From Glandiceps talaboti (Eukaryota > Hemichordata > Enteropneusta > Spengelidae), in the NCBI RefSeq assembly GCF_964340395.1, contig NC_135565.1, positions 3,616,642 to 3,680,641 on the forward strand: a stretch of 64,000 nucleotides of DNA, in the 5' to 3' direction. The notes beneath the pieces were generated by a model that was given only the letters and a program-made list of their open reading frames with translations, was not told the DNA's origin and ran no database searches. Positions 55,438 through 64,000 of this stretch are shown in pieces (the stretch's first letter is position 1; each line of letters starts with the position of its first letter). Position numbers and translations under genes: made by a program.

Positions 55438-57450
55438 GGGATCGGTCAGTTTCTCCAGCCTGGGGGGGGGGGGGGGCGGTGGATTCTTAAATCGGGCCTA
55501 CAAAAAGTCACTGACCCCCCCATCTGTAAAACCCAAAACAGGCTGACCCCCCATCACTTAATTCTAAAACATGATGACCCCCCATATATGATATTCGCAT
55601 GAGTGACAGGTATTTTTTGATCGTGACTCAGTGTGGACTGCTTGACTGTCTTGCATCTACTTTATAAGATCCCCGGTTAGCACTATCATAATTATAATTA
55701 TTGACTACACAGGGTAAATATATTTGAAAAGGAGTTTAATAGCATCTTGACAGTGAAAGGTAGGGGGAAAGCTTGAGAAGGGAATATGTACAGCTGTCAT
55801 GGGGGTCCTAGGGGGTCTCCCCCTAGAAGCCCAGGAGGCTTTTAACTCTGAAAAGTCAATTTTGAGACTATTCAGACATTTTTAGAAAATCATTTCTAAG
55901 CTTTACAAGACAGCACCAACATGTAAAAAGCAACTACATAAGGTTGAAATATGTTTGAAATATAGTTTGATAGGATCTTGACAGTAAGAGGTAGGGGAGA
56001 GATCTTGAGACTGGGATGTGTACACCTCAATGAGGGGGGGGGGTCCTAGGGGGTCTCCCCCTAGAAGCCCTGGAGGTTTTTCCCTGAAAAGTCAATTTTG
56101 AGACTATTCAGACCCTTTCAGACAATAATTTCCAAGCCTTACAAGACAACACAAACGTGTAAAAAACAACTACATAGGGATGAAATACTTTTGAAATATA
56201 CTTTGATAGCATCTTGACAGTAAGAGGGGAAGAGCTTGAGACTGGGATATGTCCACCTCATGCGGGGGGTCTGAGGGGGTCTCCCTCTAGAAGCCCTGAA
56301 GGATTTTTACTCTTATAGCCAATATTTACGCTATTTAGACCCTTCAAGCAATAACTTAATCCATGCTTTACAAGACAACAAGTATCAGAAACTATTCTTT
56401 ATAACTTACACTAAGGGTTGAAATATGTTCTTAAAAAGTTAAATGGCATCATTATATACATGTAGGTCAGCACATCTAATGGTAGTATCATTGGTAGGGG
56501 AGATTTGGAGATTAAGGCAATTTTAAACTATCTTGGCAAACATTTCACATCTTGAAAAGACAATATCATCTCAAATTAGAATAGGGTGAAAATATTTAAG
56601 AAAAGTTTAATACCATTATGACAGTAAAAATGTTGTTGGTGCATCTGATTGTTGGTTGAATGCATGAGTGACCACTGGGGGTGAGGAAGTCCTTGGGGTT
56701 TTCCTCCTGGCAGATATGGAGTTTTTTGCTTGAGATACTAAGGCAATGTTTAGGTTATTCATAACCTTTGAGGTAATATTTCCAAGCTTCGAAAAGCTAA
56801 CCTAAATGTACGTTTTAAATGAGTTTCCTATATCACATAAAATAGACATGTAACATTAGTATAGGGGCATTAATATATGTATAATAAAGTCACCGGTATC
56901 TTAGAGAACTTTAGGTGGTCATACCTAGTGTATAATAGTAAATGGAATCTGATGAGATGTGGTGATTTGTAGTGTCAATAACATGACGAGTAGAACAATT
57001 TAGATTAACTTCATTTATAAACTATCTATGAAAATTGCCATTACGAAACCTTCAAGTCACAAGTTCACTTTTGCCCCAAACTGCAATATAAGTGAAGCAT
57101 TGATTGTGAAACAGCCAAGCATTTACATGACATGTTCTGTAACTAGTGTGGTAGCTAGGTAATACATGTATATGTATATGTATAGTTATGTTTGAACTAA
57201 TAAGTAATATTAAAGAATTCATGTAAGAAACAGGGACAAGAACAAATATGGACATGTACCACATTTCAGACAAGGCTATGTGCCATTGTAGAAAGGATTT
57301 TTTTCTTCCATCACAATTTAAAACACAATGACCCCCCCTATCCACAATTTTCAAAACAGCATGACTCCCCCCTACTGGCAATTTCAAAAACAGGGTGACC
57401 CCCCTACCAATCCACCGCCCCCCCCCAGGCCGAAGAAACTGACCGGTCCC
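55438..57450. mobile_element. Non-autonomous Harbinger-like element, copy 2 (inverted)
   Basis: Ends GGGATCGGTCAGTTTC and GAAACTGACCGGTCCC, TAA on both sides (55435-55437, 57451-57453). The duplicate locus at 62515-62517 shows the uninterrupted sequence with a single TAA, proving insertion and the 3-bp duplication. Inverted relative to 38225-40245 and very similar to it. Confidence 0.85.
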
Positions 57451-57811
57451 TAACATCGTTATGTTATTAAGATGAAGATATTGTTTCACTTTGTTGTCAC
57501 CCCCCCTTAACTTGATGGCCGAGTATGTAAACACTCCATATAATAACTTGATGTTGGAATAAGTAAACACCCCCTAAATTAATGGCAGAAAATATAATCA
57601 CCCCTAACTTGATGGCAAATATCAAAATACTAACCTGGTGGCAGAACTAAATTTTATGAAAAACATGTATATAATTAGATTTGTGGTTCCCAGAATGAAG
57701 TTCATTGCAGACAAATAGAAACATCTCCATTGTTTCAAATTCACCATACCAAATAAAGTGACTGTATTTCCCTCTTCTCCCCTTACTTCACTATTCTGCA
57801 TGTCCTACTAG

Positions 57812-57848
57812 GTATTTGACGGTATTGAGAAGATCAAGCGGGAAAAAA
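57812..57848 (+). CDS. Secreted small peptide, 37-nt exon (copy a)
   Basis: Long polypyrimidine tract and TAG acceptor, perfect GTAAGT donor. In the phase left by the signal exon it reads VFDGIEKIKREK plus one base. Rich in Lys/Glu, with a dibasic KR. Duplicated at 62878-62914, with three base differences, while the adjoining introns are identical over about 90 bp on the left and 25 bp on the right. Confidence 0.6.
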
Positions 57849-58169
57849 GTAAGTACAGTAACTATGCATTAAATGATGCTTGCATCGAACGGCCAGCCTA
57901 GATGTTTCTGAAAAAAAATTGTTTAATAAAAGGTTTCACACCTGACCGCTGCTTGAGAGGTTTTCAATAACTGTGCCAGATTCATTGTTAACCAGATGTA
58001 AATTGAATGTCTTCCGTAATGGCAAAGTTTTGAGATTGTTGTTCCTACAGACAATTGTTGGAATACAAGAGAACATATGTAATAAGTTATTTTTTCTCAT
58101 TGATTGCTATTTGCTCATTGCTGTTAGTGATCTCCTGGCCAACCACAACATGTACTGTGACATTTGTTG

Positions 58170-58975
58170 AGAATGTAAAAAAAATAAGTGCATCGTCGTA
58201 CCACTTTAGACAACATTTCCTGACGAGAAACTATTTTTCCTTTTTAGTGGCCTACAAAATATGCCAAAAATGTATTCAAACTGAAAGCTACATCAATAAT
58301 ATTTTCAGGACAAGTGCGCTTTTGTATAGCAAATGCATGAGTCAAATTATATTGAATTCGAAGTGTGCATTCTTGAGATATAGCCTAATTATGTAAATTT
58401 CTCGTTAATATTCTTGGGATGTTTACCGAAAGCTAATCAGTTCTTGTCACTACCCTACAGAACAAATGCAATAAATTTCGTTTGATTGAGCCAGTCGTGT
58501 TTTAGAAAATGGTGATAAAGTCGCACCACTTAAGATGACATTTCCTGACGAGAAACTATTTTTTTATTTTTTGTGGCCAATCTTGAGATATAGCCTAATT
58601 ACTGAAAATCATTAATTACGTAAATTGCTCATTAATATTCACTGGATTTTACCAAAACCTAATCAAAACTTGCCATTACCCTACGGAACTCGTCTTGAAA
58701 TTTTCGTTTGAATTGAGCAAGGCGTTATGGAGAAAACGATGACACAGATCCATTAATGTCCATGACGATCGTGTGTACAATGTACCGAAAATATGCCAAA
58801 ATCTTATTAAAACTAAAAGCTACATTAGTAATATTTTCATGACAGGTGCGCTTTGGTATCGCAAATGTGTGTACCAAGTTATAATGAATTTGAAGCATGC
58901 ATTCTTGAGATATAGCCTAATTACCGAACATCATTAATTATATCTCTTCCTTACGGAAGTAAAAAGAAACGTCAA
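58170..58975. repeat. Internally repeated intron sequence (ATTCTTGAGATATAGCCTAATT units)
   Basis: Three diverged copies (about 58190-58400, 58480-58640 and 58740-58960) share TTGAGATATAGCCTAATTA, CATTTCCTGACGAGAAACTA (first two) and ATGCCAAAA..ATT..AAACT blocks. The same set recurs at 63250-64000. Confidence 0.65.
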
Positions 58976-59083
58976 TATGAACCACTAAAGAGAGCCTGGA
59001 ATGTCAATATATTAGTGACCTTTAAAACATACATTGTATGTACTCAAGGCTTACACACCCAAACAAAGAAATGAGATTAGTTA

Positions 59084-59150
59084 CTTTGTATGTATGTATG
59101 TATGTATGTATGTATGTATGTATGTATGTATGTATGTATGTATGTATGTT
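59084..59150. repeat. (TATG)n microsatellite
   Basis: About 16 TATG units. Confidence 0.95.
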
Positions 59151-59918
59151 GTGGACTTATTGAATTTGAAGGATTAATTCTAAAACTTCAGCTATTTTCA
59201 ATTTTCTTTCTGTACGAATGACATTTTCTCTTAGTTTACTAGTTTTTTTCTATTGAATGCTGGCTAGTTTTAGACAAGTTTTCTGTCGACATGGAAAACG
59301 TTAATTATTATAAGCATGCTAATATTAAGCCAAGAAGTACAGAAGTTCCTCTCACACGTCTGCCATTGCGTTAGACGAGCAAGGGACAATGGGATTGCTT
59401 TAGGATCTTTTCTTTTCTTTCTGTTTTGAAGAACAATTAATTGGGAATTTGCATGTGATATATTTTTCCCTTTCTCAGATAGAGACGTGATTGGATAAAC
59501 ACAAATTCCTACATCTGGTATTAGGAATGTCAAAAACTAAATACACTTATAGTAAACTAATTACTAAATTAGTAGACCAATCAAACATAAGCGATAACAA
59601 TGTATAACTAGTATCGGATATAGCTTACAAAACTAATGAACACATTTACTGAGTATTCGAGGGCTGACATTATTTTGGTATTTTTTGTATCTTCATATTG
59701 CATGATATTGGTGTTATTACTTCTCCTTTAACCCCAGATTTCATACTTTCCATTTGAACATTTAACAAATAAGTTGCATGTGTAAATGCAGTGTTTATCA
59801 TATCGTAGTTAATATCAAATTGATGTAATTGTTCTCTTTATATATCAAGTTGATATGATATGATATGATATATATAAATGTATTTTCTAATTGTCTAATT
59901 TATATTATTCGTTGACAG

Positions 59919-59930
59919 GGGATGGATTTT
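59919..59930 (+). CDS. Secreted small peptide, 12-nt microexon (copy b)
   Basis: GGGATGGATTTT between CGTTGACAG and GTGAGT. In the running phase (one base carried) it contributes R-D-G-F plus one base. A multiple of 3, so it can be skipped without frameshift. Identified because a tandem copy at 60575 has the same splice sites but altered exon bases. Confidence 0.5.
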
Positions 59931-60574
59931 GTGAGTATAAATAACTTGTTTTAAAAAAAAACTGGCTATATTTAAGCATGCTATTATTAAGCCAAGAAGT
60001 ACAGAAGTTCCTCTCACACGTCTGCCATTGCGTTAGACGAGCAAGGGACAATGGGATTGCTTTAGGATCTTTTCTTTTGTTTCTGTTTTGAAGAACAATT
60101 AATTGGGAATTTGCATGTGATATAATTTTCCCTTTCTCAGATAGAGACGTGATTGGATAAACACAAATTCCTACATCTGGTATTAGGAATGTCAAAAACT
60201 AAATACACTTATAGTAAACTAATTACTAAATTAGTAGACCAATCAAAAATAAGCGATAACAATGTATAACTAGTATCGGATATAGCTTACAAAACTAATG
60301 AACACATTTACTGAGTATTCGAGGGCTGACATTATTTTGGTATTTTTTGTATCTTAATATTACATGATATTGGTGTTATTACTTCTCCTTTAACCCCAGA
60401 TTTCATACTTCCATTTGAACATTTAACAAATAAGTTGCATGTGTAAATGCAGTGTTTATCATATCGTAGTTAATATCAAATTGATGTAATTGTTCTCTTT
60501 ATATATCAAGTTGATATGATATGATATATATAAATGTATTTTCTAATTGTCTAATTTATATTATTCGTTGACAG

Positions 60575-60586
60575 CGGGTGGATTTG
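60575..60586 (+). CDS. Secreted small peptide, 12-nt microexon (copy b')
   Basis: CGGGTGGATTTG between CGTTGACAG and GTGAGT; contributes T-G-G-F plus one base. It differs from copy b at 3 of 12 positions, while the flanking intron shows no substitution for more than 100 bp on the left and about 45 bp on the right (only length changes in simple runs). Confidence 0.5.
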
Positions 60587-61284
60587 GTGAGTATAAATAA
60601 CTTGTTTTAAAAAAACTGGCTATATTTAAGCAAAACGTACAAAGATTTCAAGTATGAGAAAGACATAGGTAGAACAAGACCTTTCACCGGAAGACTGTAT
60701 GCAGAATATACATTTGTTATGTAAACGATCACTTGGAAGTTGAGATTGTTGTACGTGATAAATAACAACATTGTTACAGCTGAACATATAACATGATACT
60801 TATAATTGAGAGGATTTCAAAATGTTGAATTAATGTAAACAAAGCTATCTCCTTGACCACAATCTTATTGTGTTAAGCAGTAAAAGTACTGATATCTATC
60901 AAGTAAGACAAGACACCCAACTTGTCAAATTGTCACCAATAGCTAATTTTTCATGCATATTCATCTCAAGGAGGGGCTTGTAAAAATAACCACCAATGCG
61001 TTAACTAAAATGTGTGAATGACAACGTCTACACACTCATCAAACACAATTACCATAAACTGATAAGACATAGTAATGACATAAATGTGTTTGTCAACACC
61101 TGCATGCAGAGATTGAATATATTAAAGTATATATATGCATACATGGCCCAACCCTCTAATCTCAATGGAATGTCATGTCTGAAAATGACATTTGCTAGAC
61201 TGTTCGGTCAAGCCCTCACTGCGAACTTCGTTCGCTTATAGTATCGAAAGAAAGCCCGAACGTCTAGCAGCAAGACTAATGGGT

Positions 61285-61464
61285 ACAGTGTTAATGCAGG
61301 AGGAAACCAGAGTACCCGAGGAAACCTGCATTGTTCGGTAGAGTCAAACTGAATGACACTCTTCTTACTTGGTAAATTCATGGTAAATTTAATCGAACCC
61401 TGAATGGGGTTCGAACCCAGACTGCAGTAGTAAGAGGCAAGTGGTTTAACCACTCGGCCACAGA
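61285..61464 (-). mobile_element. tRNA-derived SINE, copy 2
   Basis: Box A complement at 61450-61460, box B GGGTTCGAACCC at 61407-61418. Carries about 50 bp extra after box B compared with copy 1. Confidence 0.7.
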
Positions 61465-61809
61465 TAATCCAATCTATTTGACTCTGATTTTCTTTTAGGC
61501 CTATCACAAATGTATCAATGTTACCTTAAACTATTTGATGGTACGCTTGTAAATATTATTGCACAAACTAGATGAAGACAAAAATCAAAATCAATCAGTT
61601 ATATTACTCTCTGATGAGCCTAAAAAGAAGGTATAATAATGCAATATTTGTCATAATTGTCAGCCCCACTCGTTTCCACAAATCGTCCCCAGCGACCATT
61701 AAATCAGTATTCTCAATTAAGTTGACTAAAATTTCATTTTTTTCTCTCAACATTCTTGACTTTTAGTCACCTATTGACAACACTCGTCATAGCCTGAATC
61801 CTAAAGCAT

Positions 61810-62025
61810 TCTCTCTATGACGTCACACATTGCGCGATCTAGATGGTACCGGAAATAACCGAACACTCTCAAAGTAAATCCGACAAAACCAGACTGAAAA
61901 ACTATCGTTTTTAAGGTGTTTGCAGACGGTTTTTGAGTTTTAAAACCAGAATACGTTTCACCAGCATGTCGTCTAGCAAAATAACAATATAATAGTGAAT
62001 GTGAGTATTTGGAATTACCTTTAAG
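61810..62025. mobile_element. Fragment of the long-TIR TTAA element, copy 2
   Basis: Near-identical to 54722-54932, as expected from the duplication. Confidence 0.75.
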
Positions 62026-62877
62026 TTAGGTATGCTATTATGTAAATAGTATTCATCTTTTTCAAGTGAGAATCCAACCAATAGTTTTATATTTCAAAAC
62101 CGACCTCTCGACATTACAGCGTAGTTCTATTTGTACATCTCATCTCTGTAACTCATACACATTTTCTCACACCTTACCATTCATTGTTTCCTGCTTTTCA
62201 TATTTGTTTGTCAGTTTGTTATTTCAACTTCAGACGTGTCATTGTAATTTCACATTGATCTTTCCCTTTCTGTGCTTAAAGCACTAAACAGTTGTTATCA
62301 AGGGCATGGAAAGGTAATGACTCCTTGGAGCATACAATTCCAATGTGGTCCCTATTTATACAATTGGGTTGACTGGAGCACCATCATATATAATTAAAAT
62401 TCTGTCAAAGGATATTAGTCATTGAGAAACAAATGATAGCGGTGAGGCGTGATCCACCAATGTTCATGATCTGATCCACCTCAGTTTTTGACAACCATCG
62501 AATGATATAAATGATAACATCGTTATGTTATTAAGATGAAGATATTGTTTCACTTTGTTGTCCCCCCCCCTTAACTTGATGGCCGAGTATGTAAACACCA
62601 TATAATAACTTGATGTTGGAATAAGTAAACACCCCCTAAATTAATGGCAGAAAATATAATCACCCCTAACTTGATGGCAAATATTGAAATACTTCCTAAC
62701 CTGGTGGCAGAACTAAATTTTATGAAAAACATGTATATAATTAGATTTGTGGTTCCAAGAATGAAGTTCATTGCAGACAAATCGAAACATCTCCATTGTT
62801 TCAAATTCACCATACCAAATAAAGTGACTGTATTTCCCTCTTCTCCCCTTACTTCACTATTCTGCATGTCCTACTAG

Positions 62878-62914
62878 GTATCTGACGGTATTGAGAAGGT
62901 CAAGCGGGGAAAAA
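62878..62914 (+). CDS. Secreted small peptide, 37-nt exon (copy a')
   Basis: Same acceptor tract and GTAAGT donor as copy a. Reads VSDGIEKVKRGK plus one base when entered in phase 0. Joined after b' (phase 1) it would meet a stop at once, so it must be an alternative to a, or be preceded by an unseen exon that restores phase 0. Confidence 0.5.
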
Positions 62915-64000
62915 GTAAGTACAGTAACTATGCATTAAAAAGATGCTTGCATCGAACGGCCAGCCTAGATGTTTCTGAAAAAAAGTTGTTTACAAAAAAG
63001 GTTTCACACCTGACCGCTGCTTGAGAGGTTTTCAATAAGTGTGCCGGATTCATTGTTAACCAGATGTAAATTGAATGTCTTCCGTAAGGGCAAAGTTTTG
63101 AGATTGTTGTTCCTACAGACAATTGTTGGAATACAACAGAACATATGTAATAAGTTATTTTTTCTCATTGATTGCTATTTGCTCATTGCTGTTAGTGATC
63201 TCCTGGCCAACAACAACATGTACTGTGACATTTGTTGAGAATGTAAAAAAATAAGTGCATTGTCGTACCACTTTAGACAACATTTCCTGACGAGAAACTA
63301 TTTTTTCCTTTTTAGTGGCCTACAAAATTATGCCAAAAATTTATTAAAACTAAAAGCTAAATCAATAATATTTTTAGGACAAGTGCGCTTTTGTATCGCA
63401 AATGCATGTGTCAAATTATATTGAATTTGAAGTGTGCATTCTTGAGATATAGCCTAATTATGTAAATTTCTCGTAAATATTCTTGGGATGTTTACGAAAG
63501 CTAATCAGTTCTTGTCACTACCCTACAGAACACATGCAATAAATTTCGTTTGATTTGAGCCAGTCGTGTTTTAGAAAATGGTGATAAAGTCGCACCACTT
63601 AAGACGACATTTCCTGACGAGAAATTATTTTTTTATTTTTTGTGGCCAATCTTGAGATATAGCCTAATTACTGAAAATCATTAATTACGTAAATTGCTCA
63701 TTAATATTCACGGGATTTTACCAAAACCTAATCAAAACTTGCCATTACCCTACGGAACGCGTCTTGAAATTTTCGTTTGAATTGAGCAAGCCGTTATGGA
63801 GAAAACGATGACACAGATCCATTAATGTCCATGACGATCGTGTGTACAATGTACCGAAAACATGCCAAAATCTTATTAAAACTAAAAGCTACATTGCGCT
63901 TTGGTATCGCAAATGTGTGTACCAAGTTATAATGAATTTGAAGCATGCATTCTTGAGATATAGCCTAATTACCGAAAATCAATAATTATATCTCTTTCTT

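Larger units (their letters stand above)
53846..58975. repeat. Segmental duplication, copy 1
   Basis: Collinear with 60940-64000 at high identity: both start ATAGCTAATTTTTCATGCAT and both contain the SINE head, a TTAA-element end, the 37-nt exon and the GATATAGCCTAATTAC repeats. Copy 1 additionally holds the 2.0-kb Harbinger-like insertion. Confidence 0.9.
59310..60620. repeat. Tandem duplication of about 655 bp carrying the 12-nt microexon
   Basis: 59310-59965 and about 59967-60620 are nearly identical (AAGCATGCTA to the CTGGCTATATTTAAGCA junction). Each contains one microexon. ORFs of 87-96 codons on the minus strand are conserved only because the DNA is. Confidence 0.85.
60940..64000. repeat. 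Segmental duplication, copy 2 (runs off the window)
   Basis: Collinear with 53846-58975 minus the Harbinger-like insertion. It still matches at the window end, so the duplication is longer than seen here. Confidence 0.9.

Noticed and set aside
57052-57570. 172-codon minus-strand ORF
   Set aside because: Runs across the right end of the Harbinger-like insertion into flanking DNA; part of it repeats in the 38.2-kb copy because the element does, and no domain is visible.
57973-58170. 65-codon ORF kept in both copies of the large duplication
   Set aside because: Same explanation: overall DNA identity, no sign of coding constraint.
59270-60195. Pair of conserved minus-strand ORFs of 87-96 codons
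   Set aside because: Conserved only through the recent ~655-bp tandem duplication; no domain, and the intervening intron DNA is equally conserved.

Overview
This is a eukaryotic, animal (metazoan) window: one long intron-rich gene with GT-AG splicing, AT-rich introns and flanks, and many kinds of transposon debris. The protein and the repeat mix (Penelope-like elements, CR1/L2-type LINE ends, tRNA-derived SINEs, many TIR elements, CATA/TACA microsatellites) suggest a marine invertebrate, either an invertebrate deuterostome or a lophotrochozoan. I cannot name the species from sequence alone.

Region 1, about 8.5-33.0 kb, minus strand: a complete CPSF6 orthologue (cleavage factor Im 68-kDa subunit). 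It has 13 coding exons whose phases close exactly into a 657-codon frame: acidic N-terminus, RRM, Gly/Pro/His-rich middle, conserved helical block and an RS-like tail. Its promoter lies near 32.9-33.0 kb. The introns hold minisatellites (32-, 30-, 45/42-, 53- and 35-bp units), a 67-bp satellite with two TTAA-flanked transposons inserted into it, and several short inverted-repeat elements, one of which splits a plus-strand ORF. The 3' flank (1-8.5 kb) has no recognisable gene; it carries foldback elements, a tRNA-like SINE and microsatellites.

Region 2, about 33.4-40.3 kb: repeat-rich intergenic DNA. It holds MITEs with 9-bp target-site duplications, a LINE 3' fragment, a large palindromic MITE and a 2.0-kb element with TAA target duplications.

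Region 3, about 40.9-49.8 kb: a concatemer of Penelope-like element pieces (RT C-terminus plus GIY-YIG endonuclease) alternating with (CATA)n arrays and a repeated ~290-bp leader block. It ends in an 870-bp near-perfect palindrome flanked by a short direct repeat.

Region 4, about 51.6-64.0 kb, plus strand: what looks like an undescribed small secreted-peptide gene. It has a 5'UTR exon, a signal-peptide exon, a 37-nt exon and 12-nt microexons. The 37-nt exon is repeated in a multi-kilobase duplication and the 12-nt exon in a 0.65-kb tandem duplication. In both pairs the exon bases differ far more than the adjoining intron bases, a pattern of diversifying selection. This is the strongest candidate for something new in the window.
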